This document shows positions 12,401 to 24,256 of a DNA stretch of 64,000 nt, one piece after another. A program made the translations under genes and the position numbers. The notes beneath the pieces are model-generated. The model was not told the origin of the DNA, did no database searches, and saw nothing but the letters and a program-made list of their open reading frames with translations. Location of the stretch: assembly GCA_963678705.1 (NCBI GenBank), contig OY783210.1:17733331-17797330 (forward strand). The letters run 5' to 3'. The stretch's first letter is position 1, and the number at the start of each line of letters is the position of its first letter. This DNA comes from Panorpa germanica (lineage: Eukaryota; Arthropoda; Insecta; Mecoptera; Panorpidae).

Positions 12401-12680
12401 CTCACTAGCGTAGTCTAGGAGCTTTTTGTCTAGGACTAGTAAAGGTTAATTCACAACGATAAAGTTGACTTGAACTTGATGAAAATTGATGAGTCAAACA
12501 ATTAGAAAACCCAATCGTAATTTGGTTTTGAATGCCCAAGGTGAACCCAGTTTTGACGACGAGTTTTCAATCCTCATTTAACTACGGTTTATTATACACC
12601 TTGGTTGATAATTTTGTTTTCAGCTCTTATTTTTATTCCAATGGATTATAACTATAGTTTAATTATGCAAAATACCCTGA
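9470..12680. other. Non-coding stretch with pyrimidine-rich and simple repeats
   Basis: 10030-10280 is strongly pyrimidine-rich on the + strand, which explains the Ser/Leu/Phe-rich 98-codon frame at 10071-10367. I do not call that a gene. A short (GATGGT)n tract lies at 10960-10980. The segment 11800-11960 is less AT-rich but shows no frame. Confidence 0.45.
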
Positions 12681-12689
12681 TTAAATTAT

Positions 12690-13130
12690 TTGTTAGACTG
12701 TGGTCGAACTTTCCTGGAAACCCGTAATATTGGAAAAACTGGAAAAAAAGTTAGCTCTTTTTTGCTGTATTACTTTTTATTCGTAAAAGATAGAAAGTTG
12801 AAATTTTGCATGTGTATTAAGGTATTCAATGCTGACATTTCTCAAAAATTACAAATTCAAAAATTGAACAAGGGGGGGTCGAAGAAATTCGCGGGCTCGG
12901 TAGGGAACTTTGGAGGAAGTTCAAATTCTGGATTCTAGAATAATTAAGTATATTATTAATAAAAGAAAATTCAAAATTTCAAAATTTTGCCGAAAAAATT
13001 ATTTGCCGAGAGCAAAAGTTGTGCTAGAAAGTTGAAATTGTATATAGGCTAACCTTGGTAAGTTATTTACGAATCGAAAAAAAAATCCCAAATTTTGAAA
13101 AAAAGTTGGTCAAATAACGCATAAGTTGAA
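12690..13130. repeat. Degraded repeat with internal duplication
   Basis: The phrase AGAAAGTTGAAATT, followed by T(T/G)TAT- or TGCATGT-type sequence and a 'taaggta'/'ttggtaa' step, occurs twice, about 240 bp apart (about 12790 and 13030). Similar wording appears at 51235-51300. The 82-codon frame across it ends inside the repeat and has no known motif. The unit looks like transposon-derived sequence; I cannot assign a family. Confidence 0.3.
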
Positions 13131-15750
13131 CTTATTTTGATAAAAAAATATATTTTAAATTTATTTTATTTTTGAGCGAGTTTATTATTTCAATTTAAAA
13201 ATACAGTTAAATATGAAATGTAATTACGAATTATTTTAATGGATTCAAATCATACACACCAAAAAGACGTCGCTTTGTGACGACTTGTGACTCTAAACAT
13301 AAAACATAAACTCACTTATTATTTTACAAATTTTTTTTACCTAACTTTACGCTATTGCTTAAGTTATGTTGAAAGATTACTTTGTTATGTAACCGTACAT
13401 AATATTAATCTAAACGGTACAAGTACACTTTTTAATGTTAAATAAAGCTTAAATATATATAACATAACAGTACTTAGCTTAATATATATAACACCGAAAT
13501 TACACACTGAAGTTTAAACATTAAAAATAATAAAAGAAATGATTGAATAATGATTCTTGTTAAAACTATACAACTTGACTTCAATTTCATCTTAACATGA
13601 ACAAAGCTTTCCATATATTAAAGTAGTTTTTGAAACTAGTTTCTGATTTGAACCTTCTTGTAATTTTGAATAAACTATAACTAACATATAGTGCATCCTT
13701 ATACACCGCATCACTTAAGATATTAATAACTGCATTAGTATTCATATTCTGCGAATGAGAGTGATTGCGGTAAACCTCCCTTTTATGTTGATGAACCCTC
13801 TTAAACTTCCTGTCTATGTCTCTTTATATCATCCCTTATATGTCAAGCATATGAGTGGGGTCTCTTTAAACCCCTACCAGCACAATAGGGTACACACTGG
13901 CTTATTTTAATAACGAGATTACAACAAACGTTTTACATAAAATCGTGTTTTATATTATTTTTTATAACTTGCTCATAGATAGGATTACGAGAGATGCATT
14001 TATTAAATTTGCAATTGTTTGTGCATTAAAAATGTTTGAACTTAATATTTCAGTAATTGTGTTGTATACCTAACAGGGCCCAAAATACCACGTAACTCAT
14101 AAGATTATCCTGATCAGGACGTTCCCGACAAGAGCTTGGTGTTGAGAAATTTTAAGTTGTTTGTATAATAAAATCCACGAAAGTTTTAGATGAAACTAAT
14201 AATAATCACAACTTTTTAATCCATTATAAGTGCAGCTAAAACATAGTCAATTTCCTCATCCAATTTCTTAAAACAAGATTCAGTATGATTACTTTTCTCA
14301 TAAATATAACCAATCCCCAATTCCAATCAGTCTTAACCACATAGCACCCTTATTTTTTCTCATTGAATTGACTTTACTTTTGGGTGGTAAATTCTATCAC
14401 AGTATCCACTATGACAAAACAAACGCCCTCTGTATGTAGTAAAATGCACCCTTGCACCCTTAAATAACTCTGGAATCATCCCATGTTATAAAATGATATC
14501 CTTGCCGTACTCTCTTGCCCCATGTACTCTACGTTACATCCCTCAAATGCAACAAAAACCGCGGACAATTTCACCCTCTTTTGTGGTTGCCAATTGTCAT
14601 TACAGTAATTGGGTGCTATTCTATAGCTACGTATACATACGTGGTTGTAAAGGTTATTTGCTTTTGTTTTCTGCACTGTTTATATAGATATTTAGAAGTG
14701 TTTTATACAGTATGTAGATTCGTATATGCGTATTTACCCTCGTTTTAGATGCTGAAGGCACAAAATATTGTTCAGCGTTAACTAACAACGTTCAGTAATT
14801 GTCAGATTTGGAATAACGCAGCAGTGCAACTTCAGTATGATTCTATAAACCAACTAGAAAATGTAATAGCGAAGTTTTAAATAAAGTTGTTCTCAGTTTA
14901 TATTTTGAAGAAGACTTCAAGTTTGATCTCAACCTAATTCTCCAAACTGAAGGGCAATGGCACAACAGCAATTATTACCAAATAGATTTCACCATTTATA
15001 CGATGAATAATTTTACAAACATAAATTTCCAGAATACTAAAATTAGTTTTATTAGTAATATTCACGTTCATAAAATATACTATAATTTGAGTATATGAAA
15101 TATATATTTAAATTTGCATAAACATTTACGCTGGAGTAACCCTAACCACGTCCCGTGCTAAACCCGTATACGCTTGGCCCTCCGACCTCAGGTTGTTGAG
15201 GGCAATCTATAAAATAATAACATGAAAACTAGAAGGGTGGATATGGAATTATACTTAAAATGGGTGATAATTTAAATAGGCATACCCTTATACACCAGTA
15301 CTTTCATATAATAAGATTGTGTTCATTTACGTACAGCGAAAATACACATGGCTATGGCCTATGTGCGTTTTACTAAGTTGGACTTGCGAATAGGGTTGGG
15401 GCGCAGGGGTACGGTGAAGTAATTATAATAATGAAAATGCAAATTATTTATTATTTTTGAATGCATGAGGCATGTGGTTATGTTAAGTAATCAACGAAAT
15501 TAGAAAGTTTTTTTTAATTTTTTATGATTAACTGCATAATAGTAAAAAAGGGGAGCACGGTGTTCGACACGAAATTCTATTGTACCTTAGCTTTAAGATT
15601 TTAAAACTACTTCGCTCCACAATAAATTTTAAGGCATACACATAATCACTATAGTCTTTAGTGGTATTACAAGGATTTGACGTATAAATGTGATAGCTGT
15701 AAGATTTTGAGCAATTGTCTTTGTATACTTGTAATCCTTGTAGCTGATTA
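13131..15750. other. Non-coding stretch
   Basis: No gene is identified. Three overlapping open frames on both strands at 14476-14748 share a locally GC-richer patch, but none shows a motif. About 13320-13420, read inverted, resembles the repeat at 62760-62930. A GC-rich patch at 15130-15200 (ACCACGTCCCGTGCTAAACC and onward) is unexplained. Confidence 0.45.
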
Positions 15751-16364
15751 ATGAGCTTGTGTCCTTATTCTTTAGTGGTCGATTTTTCAATTGTTGATTG
15801 AAATTGATGTTAATAAATGTGTATTGGCGCGTATTTTATTAAATATCTAAATATTGACGGAGGCATAGCAATTAAAAATTTGAATTGTAGTTTTAGCGCT
15901 AGAAATGGTCGGCCATATTTGTATGACGTGAAGAGCATTTTAACGTCAGTTATTTGTTGAGTAGGTTAGGGCTGTGGTAATGTTTTGTAGCTGTTGGTAG
16001 TCAAATAATCAAGTCAAGTCAAAGAATAATAAGTTTTTATTTTATTTAAACGTGCTTAGACAGACATAATATTGAAATTTTATTGTTCCTTGAAATAGCT
16101 GTAAATAATATTTGATATTTTGATATATAAATACATATAGCAGAGTTTTATGAGCTGTAAGGTTGGCAGCGATTGCGATGTGGAATGTGTACAACGTTGA
16201 ATCCCTTTAATAATTAAAAAGACAAAATGACTTTTTTAATTGTTAATATCTCTTAACATATAAGGAGTTATTAAAAAATAATTGAACATTTGAGGTTCTA
16301 GTAATTCACTTTATCAATATATAGTACATTTTTATAGAAATTAAGACATTGGACACAAGCCCAT
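15751..16364 (+). mobile_element. MITE, complete copy with TIRs and TA flanks
   Basis: The left end is ATGAGCTTGTGTCCTTATTC and the right end, reverse-complemented, ATGGGCTTGTGTCCAATGTC. Both are flanked by TA (15749-15750 and 16365-16366), as for Tc1/mariner-type insertion. The 614-bp body has no frame. Family landmarks in order are TTAGTGGTCGATTTTTCAA, GATTGAAATTGATGTTAATA, GCGCTAGAAATGGTCGGCCA, TTTGATATATAAATACATAT, ACAAAATGACTTTTTTAATT and ACATTTGAGGTTCTAGTAA. This is the reference copy for the four-member family. Confidence 0.8.
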
Positions 16365-17250
16365 TAGAACAAAAATAACTATTTCGATCATAAATAACTT
16401 CTATAATATTGCGAATTGAATAAAACTTTATCAGTATATTGTGTAACTTTATATAAATTTAATTATACTTCACAACCTTATTACAAGAAATACATTAAGC
16501 AATTTCTTCACACTAATTCCCATGTCTAACATCCCAACAAATCTGTCATTTGTAACATTTTAAAATTTTCAAGTTATTACCATCAGTGTGACAGCCACAA
16601 GATGCTGTCATTTAATTCAAAATATAAGTATCCACTTTGTTGCAATAAATGGAAACATGGCAGCGACAAATCTTGTTAACCTTTGCCCTCTGCACCCTTA
16701 GCACCGCTGTATCCGTGTGCCAGCCACTGTGCCAGAGTGCATCCTTCGCACTGTGAGTGGTATATGCACCACGAGGGGTGTAATTTATTTCTACCCTAGT
16801 CAGTGATATATAAATAGGGGATGTAGATACGTTTTTTGGTTGGTATTTATGTGATAGTTTTTAAATTATTGATGTCTATCACCTGCTTTTAAACTATTTT
16901 AATGCTCCAGCCTAGTAAGGAGAAATTCTTAGGTTGGAGTAAAGCTTAATGGTGTTTTCTTTTGAAAGTTAATATGTATAATAAAGGATTATATGATAAT
17001 TAGTGAGACATCGTTATGTAAAGTGGTAAACATAGTCATAACATGTAAAAATATTTTAATACACGTATTAAAGTAGCTTGTGCATATGTAATTATTATAT
17101 TGCAAACTTTTAATTCGCAAAACAAAAATAATAAAGAAATATTCAAGCTAGCTTCTTAAAAAATAGCATGATGAATACCAAACTGAATAAGAATATAGTT
17201 TAGGATGAAACATCACTTCAAATTTTCTTAGGTGGTGTTCATGTTATACA
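16365..17250. other. Non-coding stretch
   Basis: Nothing recognised beyond a moderately GC-rich patch at 16675-16770 (CCCTCTGCACCCTTAGCACC and onward) with no frame or repeat partner that I can see. Confidence 0.5.
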
Positions 17251-17660
17251 GGGTGTCCCAGAAGTCGACGTCAAGCCGGACATGGGCGATGGGACAAGTC
17301 ATAACCGTTATCAGATAAATATTTAAAAAAATTTAAGTTGAATATTTTAAACATTATTGGCATTTTAAAAAAATCGAGAAAATCTGCACCTTGTGACAGT
17401 CTTTTCACTCCTCTTGCTACAAATCTTAACTTTTGAATAATTTTTTTTTGTTATGTGATCCTGAATAATGTTTCTATAAACTCTTGCATAAAATGTAAAG
17501 CCGACTGCTCCAGGTTGGAAGAAATTGTCACTTTTTTTTTAACCAAATTTTCAAAATTATTTCTTCGCCCAACTTTAAGTGACTGTACTGGAAAAAAAAT
17601 GTACTAAGCGAGTTTGGCAAGTAACATTGAAAGTTGGCGCATTTAATAAGGATTTCAAAA
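17250..17660 (+). repeat. Repeat with ACAGGGTGTCCC terminus
   Basis: The segment starts TATACAGGGTGTCCCAGAAG. Ends of the form ACAGGGTGTCCC are common on arthropod dispersed repeats. A second, inverted end of this style (TTTTGGGACACCCGTTA) sits at 46194-46211. No coding frame and no matching second terminus were found nearby, so the extent is approximate. Confidence 0.35.
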
Positions 17661-17699
17661 TGGTATGACACTTCCTAGAATATTTCTTAAATTATGGAC

Positions 17700-17775
17700 A
17701 ATTTCTTGATTTGGAACGTACGTTTACAGTGCTGAGTCCTCGGACTTTATATCCCTTGAGTTTGATTGTAATCAA
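17700..17775 (+). repeat. Degraded SINE fragment abutting a LINE end
   Basis: The string CTCGGACTTTATATCCCTTG followed by TTTGATTGTAATCAAATTAAA resembles the post-B-box body of the SINE family. It directly precedes the LINE 3' end at 17776. Confidence 0.35.
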
Positions 17776-17940
17776 ATTAAATTTTGTTAAGTGATTCAAA
17801 ATTAATTAGTGAATTATTGAAATATTTAGAAATTTGTAAAATTGAATTATAAATTATAAAAGATGTATAAAAAATGTTTGATGGTGGCTATGACGAAAGA
17901 AAGTCAAGGCAAATAAGTAAATAAATATAAAAATTAAAAA
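17776..17940 (+). mobile_element. 5'-truncated LINE 3' end (same family as 22846-23340)
   Basis: From TTGTTAAGTGATTC to AATAAGTAAATAAATATAAAA this segment is almost identical to the reverse complement of 22856-23005, the end of a non-LTR ORF plus its 3' UTR. It keeps the last coding phrases (LLKYLEICKIEL in the other copy), then GATGGTGGCTA, GACGAAAGAAAGTCAAGGC and an A-rich end. The length of about 165 bp fits severe 5' truncation on insertion. Confidence 0.7.
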
Positions 17941-18945
17941 ATTGATTGTGTAAGTACATTTATATATCTAGTTAGTTAGTTATTTATGTAGTAGGATATC
18001 AGCATCGGATATAAGTAGACGTTAAATAAATTAAACAAAAAAAAAGTGAGTTCAACACTATCCAAAAGAAGTCTTCTTCAAGAAAACTCGTAAAAATGAA
18101 AACATCAATATTAGTTAAAAGAAAATCTCGTCAATTTGTTTCTTTGTCTTACTTAAAACTAACTCTGGATAACAGACAACAGAGAGACAGAATAACAATT
18201 TTGAGACAAACAATGTGTATTCAGTTTTTGTTGTAAAATATAAAAGTGCAAGAATTGTAGTGAACTATATTTTCATCTCTTTGCCTAATAATTATTTTTA
18301 TTATTACTAATAAATATTTGTGTAATTTATTGTGCTGATGCTTCCATTTACGTATCATATACTCGAATTGTGCTGACCCTGTTTGTTTACAAATTAGAAA
18401 CACCAATAGATATATATTAAAAATATTGACGTGCCATAAGTAAATCTATGGCAGCAGCTGATACTACGAAACCAACCAACTTGTCATTGGAGATTTTAGT
18501 TTGAGATCGTACGAATGTCTAAAATGTTTAGACCCGAAATATGTTGAAACGGAAATATGCATTAGAAACTTTATAAATTTGAAACAAATTGTACACAAAA
18601 CATATGTTGCAACATTTTCTTAAAACTATAAATAATATTTTTTAAACCTGGTTTAACATATATCATTAATACTTCAATTTTTTTTTGTAAAATATTTATA
18701 AAGAATATATTACAATTTACTAAGAAATACTATGTATTTTAAATAGGGTATCTATAGTTTTGTTGGGTATAAAAAAATTAATTATTTTTGATTACATTCT
18801 TGTAATATTTTACATAAACAAAACCTAATAATATTTAATCTAAAAGGGCTTTACTATATTATTTTATAGCTATTTTAAAATCATTTAATTCTTAAATGTG
18901 ACTTTATTTTAGAGAAACTGTTTTTGATCTTCACTAGTTTCTTTA
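17941..18945. other. Non-coding stretch
   Basis: No gene or bounded repeat. The 61-codon minus frame at 18221-18406 has no motif. Confidence 0.5.
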
Positions 18946-19574
18946 ATGGGATTGTGTCCTCATTTTTTAGTGGTCGATTTTTCAACTGTTGATTGAAATT
19001 GATGTTAATAAATGTGTATTGGCGTGTCTATTTTATTAAATATCTTAATATTGATGGGAGATATACCAATTAAAAGTTTGAATTGTAGTTTTAGCGCTAG
19101 AAATGGTCGGCCATATTTGTATGACGTGAAATTCATTTTAACGTCAGTTATTTGTTGAGTAGGTCAGTGCTGTGGTAATGTTTTGTAGCTGTTGATAGTC
19201 GAAATAATCAAGTCAAGTCAAAGAATAATAGGTTTTTATTTTATTTAACCCTGCTAAGGCAGACATAATATTGGAATTTCATTGTTCCTTGAAATAGTTG
19301 TAAATAATATTTGATATTTTGATATATAAATACATATAGCAGAGATTTATGAGCTGTAAGGTTGGCAGCGATTGTGATGTCACATGCATTTGGAATTTGT
19401 ACAACGTTGAATCCCTTTAATAATTAAAGAGACAAAATGACTTTTTTAATTGTTAATATCTCTTAACATTTAAGGAGTTATTAAAAAATAATTGAACATT
19501 TGAGGTTCTAGTAATCAACTTTATCAATATATAGTACACTTTTATAGAAATTAAGACATAGGACACAAGCCCAT
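18946..19574 (+). mobile_element. MITE copy, TIRs present
   Basis: The left end is ATGGGATTGTGTCCTCATTT and the right end, reverse-complemented, ATGGGCTTGTGTCCTATGTC. The interior is collinear with 15751-16364, with short indels (for example an extra GATGTCACATGCATT-like segment near 19376). TA precedes the left end, but the right flank reads TC, so one duplication has mutated. Confidence 0.8.
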
Positions 19575-20680
19575 TCTGTATAATATTTCACAAAGTTCGA
19601 TTTTCTCGACCCAATTTAAGAACGAAATTATTTTAATTAGTAACTGAGCTTTAAATATTAAATATACTATAAATTATGGATCTATTTTTGAAAATGATTA
19701 TTATTTAATTATAAATTATGATATATTTGAATTACTAGTTCATCCATATCTTAAATCTTTCAGTAGTTAAATGATAAAGCTATTAAATATTCAAAGCAGT
19801 TTTCATAACATGTTTTGTCTCTTTCTAATCCACACTAACCACACTAATCATAACCTATAAATGATAATTCAACTAGGTTTGAAGTCGTGAACTGCGTAAC
19901 TTAACGTTGCATGTAATAATTATATCATCTTTAAATAAACAAATTGACTGCAACCGTTTGGTTGCTGACTTCTCATCAAATGGAATGGGAAATCGTAAAT
20001 CAATTTAAAAATAAAACTAATTTGTCCAGATTATTATACTGAAACTGAACTGAACTGTAGCAGGTATGCTATAAAACAGCTATAAAAAATAAAACTAAAA
20101 ATAATATAAACGATAAAAAGTAAGCATGATATAAAAAAGCATTAATTTATAACTAATAGCAATGCAGTGTGTAGCACAGCACAGCACAGCACGTGCATGA
20201 TGCAAGCGCAGTTAACTTTTTAGCCTAACGCAATAATTTACGGTAAGACTGGAAATAAGTTATTTCCAGTCAGTGCTAAGGATATTCATTGGGATATTAG
20301 TATTAGCTAGTAGGGGATGTAAAGATGCTAAGCTGAAGACAGGATATTAGAAGGATCAAATGTATTATGTTCAAATTCAGGTGTTGGTAACCTAGTATTC
20401 ATTACAATTTATTACTTAATCTATATTAACATATCCATAGTAAAAACAGTCAAAATATCTACTTTTTACATAAGATTTTTTAGGTTAATATTATGTAAGA
20501 TCATTGACAAGGTGTTGAACAAATTTAGACAAAAACCTAGACGCCTTAAGTTTATATTCAAACAGTGACATTAATAATAAAAAAAAATATTTCTTAATCT
20601 TTTTCTATGTATTTTCTTTCCCGATAGAGGAGATTAGGAACTCCCCCTTGCATCCCCCCAGCGTTCATGTGTTAGATAAC
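19575..20680. other. Non-coding stretch with a CACAG microsatellite
   Basis: Four to five tandem CACAG/GCACA units lie at 20173-20195. An inverted pair, ACTGGAAATA / TATTTCCAGT, sits at about 20248-20270. No gene is seen. Confidence 0.5.
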
Positions 20681-21050
20681 ATAACAAAAGTTGTCTTTCG
20701 ACACAAATGTATTTTTTCTACCTTGAGTTAAACTTTTTATGCAAGATTATTTACTGCTTCATTTCATATTAAATTAATATATTAGCAAAAGATTTTCAAT
20801 GTGTTTTATATTTATTTAATAACGTAACAAAATTATGTTAGACTTCCATTTTACGTTATATACATTACTTACCTAGCATTACGTTGTATTATTTACCGAA
20901 GTTTAACATAATTCTCTTATATTGTCATTCAATGCAAAAGTTTAATATGTAACATTTTATTTTGCATAAAACTCTTTATTAACGTTAGAAAAGTTGTTAT
21001 GTAACATAATATACTAGTACTACTAATAACTAGTTAAACTTTTTTATGTA
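20680..21050. repeat. Large imperfect inverted (foldback) repeat
   Basis: The left arm begins near GATAACATAACAAAAGTTG and the right arm ends near GTTATGTAACATAATATACT. Read inward, both arms contain in order an AACTTTTTATGCA / AGAGTTTTATGCA step, a TAGCAAAAG / AACTTTTGCA step, a CAATGTG / GACAATAT step and an AAATTATGTTAGACTTC / GAATTATGTTAAACTTC step, meeting near 20870. A single-arm relative lies at 62760-62930. Probably a foldback MITE or two head-to-head copies. Confidence 0.45.
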
Positions 21051-21069
21051 AAAAAAACTTAAATATATG

Positions 21070-21305
21070 TTTAGTGATGATCTCTTCCCAGTAAATATTT
21101 TGGACATACTTTGCCATCTTATTGAAAGAGGCGTACGATATTTTTGTCATGAAAGATTTCATTTACAGTTCAGTTTCTCACACTTGTTCATATGAAATGT
21201 CTTATCGGCTACAAATGGTGAAACCACTCCACCTGCTGGAATAAAAATGAAGATAAAGTTGATGCAAACTATAATTGAAGTGAAATTGTGATAGAAACGT
21301 CACAA
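21070..21305 (-). repeat. Inverted copy of the Harbinger-like element's interior
   Basis: Reverse-complemented, this begins AGTGTCCTTCTTTGTGACG and continues TTTCTAT, CACTTCAATTATAGTTTGCA, CAACTTTATCTT, GAGAAACTGAACT and TTTCATGACAAAAAT. The same phrases stand in the same order at 4605-4780. No TIR or TTA flank is seen, so it is a fragment. Confidence 0.6.
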
Positions 21306-21587
21306 AGAAGGACACTTACGGATACGGTACGGATCATAACAATTATGCAGTTTCGTTATCTATTTTCCTTCGGGTACCCTCTCAATCATAGATTTAATTT
21401 TTTAGTATCGCAATTATTTTCATTAATGTTGAAAGTGAGTAATATAAACTACAATTTAGTTATTAAAGTACTCTAGCTAACAATTTCGAAAATGTAGAAA
21501 ATGAAATAGTTTTTTAATTCTCACATAATTTGCAACAGCTATAACTATTAACATCGACATAGAATTATTACATATAAAAATGTATTT

Positions 21588-21620
21588 GTGACCTACTCGT
21601 AAAAGATTGCCGACTCCTGA
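21588..21620 (-). mobile_element. Lone hAT-type terminus
   Basis: On the minus strand it reads CAGGAGTCGGCAATCTTTTA from 21619 inward, very close to the CAGNGGTCGGCAAACTTTT end of Charlie/Buster-type hAT elements. No partner TIR or transposase fragment is visible, so only the end is called. Confidence 0.35.
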
Positions 21621-22845
21621 CCTAGCTACTGTCTTGACACACTCTCTGCAGTTGTCAGGATGTTTCCAGTTCCAGTAGGTTCGTTTTCGTAGTAATCTAT
21701 TTATTTTTTGTTTTATTTCATTTTATACATAAATATTTTTTTGCTAAGGGATATCCACAGGATGGTGTATCGGTCCTATCGTACCGTATCTAGTTACGAG
21801 ATAGTGGAGTGGCTCTACCTCAGAACAAACGACAGATTTTGGTCAAGTAACAAATAACAGCTTAACAGCTACAAATTCACTAACACAGTACATCTGTTAC
21901 TAGATAACTAATGTCTTTGAATTTATATTGACAAATATTTGTTTTATTTTGTTGGTACTAATCGCAGATATTAGTGAGTTAGGATAACGTTCATAATTTT
22001 GCATTTTTGAACATTTGAAATAGAGCCATGTCCACCTAGTACCAGATTAAAAATTTGAAAGAGTTGTCTACTTTTTGTTGAAAATGGCCTTCTTTTTGTT
22101 TGTACGCAAAATTATTGTTTTTCCTCAAAGTTCCCGGTATAAATACTCAGTGTTTTCCAATTACAGAACACAATGCGAATTTGTGATGTACTGTATCGCA
22201 TTGAACGGAGATTTAATAGGCACATACATTAGTTTTTAAATCTTTACATTCATCTATACTTTTTATTTTCAAAAATTGTTCAAATTTTTTACCTCAATTT
22301 TATAAATTGAATTTTACTTTTAATGTTATTTAATAAAATATTTTTTTAATTGATATTTTTAAATAAAGTACGTATTTTATGATCATTAATTTTGGTATTT
22401 TGTAAAAAAAAAATTATTTTCGTTTTCTTATATCTAATTTGCTACTACCACAAAGATTTGCATCCGCAAGATCACATAACAAATTATATAAAGATACAGA
22501 TATCAAAATGCAGATACGTTATTTAAGTTATAGAATTCTTCTCCTTCTTTCTTTCAACTCACAGTCACAACAATTTTAAGTAAAATGTAAATATAACAGG
22601 ATTTATGTTTCAAAGACCGCTGTTTACATTTGAAGTTATTTTTGCGCAGGTGATACTCCTCTTCTTAATGGTTTTTCTGCGCTTTTAACAGCTACCGTAG
22701 ATTTAAGAGATTAGTACTCATTTTAAACTAAGGAACAAATAATATCTGTCAATATCTATTAGTGGTTTGAAATGGTTACAAATACAGACGATGTTTGTTT
22801 GGTCAGCAACTGTTCAATAGTTAATAGGGATGATGGTTGCAAACT
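21621..22845. other. Non-coding stretch
   Basis: No gene recognised. 22255-22440 is very AT-rich. Confidence 0.5.
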
Positions 22846-23340
22846 GATATTTTTTTGTTATATTTATTTACTTATTTGCCTTGACTTTCTTTCGTCCTAG
22901 CCACCATCAAACATATTTTATACATCTTTTATAATTTATAATTCAATTTTACAAATTTCTAAATATTTCAATAATTCATTAATTAATTTAGAATCACTTA
23001 ACAAATATTTAGTATTAACAGGAAAAGTTTTAATCACATCTAATATATCACTATTCAATTTTGATCTTTCTAAACTATAATTTATGCATTCAAATATAAT
23101 ATGATCCAAAGTTCCTTCTTCACGACATTTACATCTATCGTCAGATTTAATATTAATTTTGTACAGGTGAGCTGGAGTTTTGCAATGATTACTTTTGATT
23201 CTGATTATAGTTGATATAATTTTGCGGGACTCATTTCTAAACCATCTCTTCTTACTTAAATTTGGATGTAATATATAATAATCTCTTCCTTTTAACTGAC
23301 TTTTGTTAATGAAATCTTTGTTTCTCAAATTGAAGTTTAA
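22846..23340 (-). pseudogene. Non-LTR retrotransposon ORF2 C-terminus and 3' UTR
   Basis: The minus-strand frame from 23328 to the stop at 22936 encodes 130 residues. The central part reads IRIKSNHCKTPAHLYKINIK followed by a cysteine/histidine knuckle of the form C-x-C-x8-H-x4-C (CKCREEGTLDHIIFEC). This layout, the PAHL..I.I..D..C.C phrase plus L-H-I-F-C, is typical of the far C-terminus of I/Jockey-type LINE reverse-transcriptase ORFs in insects; the clade is inferred, not proven. A 3' UTR of about 80 bp follows, ending in an A-rich run at about 22850. Reverse transcriptase and endonuclease domains are missing: the element is 5'-truncated near 23340. A shorter sister copy lies at 17776-17940 (+). 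Confidence 0.7.
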
Positions 23341-24250
23341 TTTTTGAATTAATTAAATGATAGATGAAACATTGGAAGGCGAAGAAACTCGAATACACTC
23401 TACTCAAGAAGTCGCTGTCGTAAGGCTATAGTGTGAGAGCCACCTTAAGATAGTTGCTCATTAGAGGTATTTGCTGCAGAGTTTTAATTAATCTTTGCTT
23501 AATTATTCTTTGATTAAATACTAATCAAATGAGTTTAATTATTTTACAATTTATCGGACCGTTTTTATGAAATTATATCTATATCTCCTTATATTACTAT
23601 GGTGGTGTGTACTAATACATGTTGATGCTCCCACAAAAGTTTTCAACTGGGACTAACCGCTTCGGCTGACTTATATTTGTAGAGCACTAACCAATACTAC
23701 CTTAAAATAAGTCCACAATTTTTTTTAGATCACTACGGTATCCCACTAGGAAGACATAATGTGTGTTACTAATTAAATATTCATATAAATGCATTGAAAA
23801 TTAAAAAATTGTCGTTAAAAACAGTAAAAGAGTAATTTGCACGTAATGCAAGAATTTATGGGACTTGAGCACGAATCATACATTAGTATAATACATATTG
23901 ACGATTATGATTATGAGTGAAAGATTAACCGGTAAACCTCCTGCGGACTAAATGGTGTTCACTTCATGTTTATGGTTTATGTACACTAATACTTAAGTGT
24001 GCAAAGTGTAAAGAAGTATGACAAGTAATGAGAGATTTTGAAAATAATATTTTAACTTTTCTTGAGTATTCATTTAGTAATACAAGGCGAGGATATAAAT
24101 TCACGAAACTGATGCTGTAAAACTCTTCTATTTAAATTTATACATTTTTAATTACTATTTGTTTAATATACACTTATATCTACACTGCTCCATGTGAATT
24201 TTCCATTCCATTCCATTTCTTTTATTTAAATATCATTATTATTGATCCTA
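23341..24250. other. Non-coding stretch
   Basis: No gene is seen. AGTGTGAGAGCCACCTTAAG near 23429 resembles the GTGTGAGAGCAGCGTA-type terminus at 35482-35496 and may be a solo MITE end. Confidence 0.4.
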
Positions 24251-24256
24251 AGGATT

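Noticed and set aside
14476..14748. Three overlapping frames on both strands
   Set aside because: A local rise in G+C lengthens frames on both strands; none has a motif.
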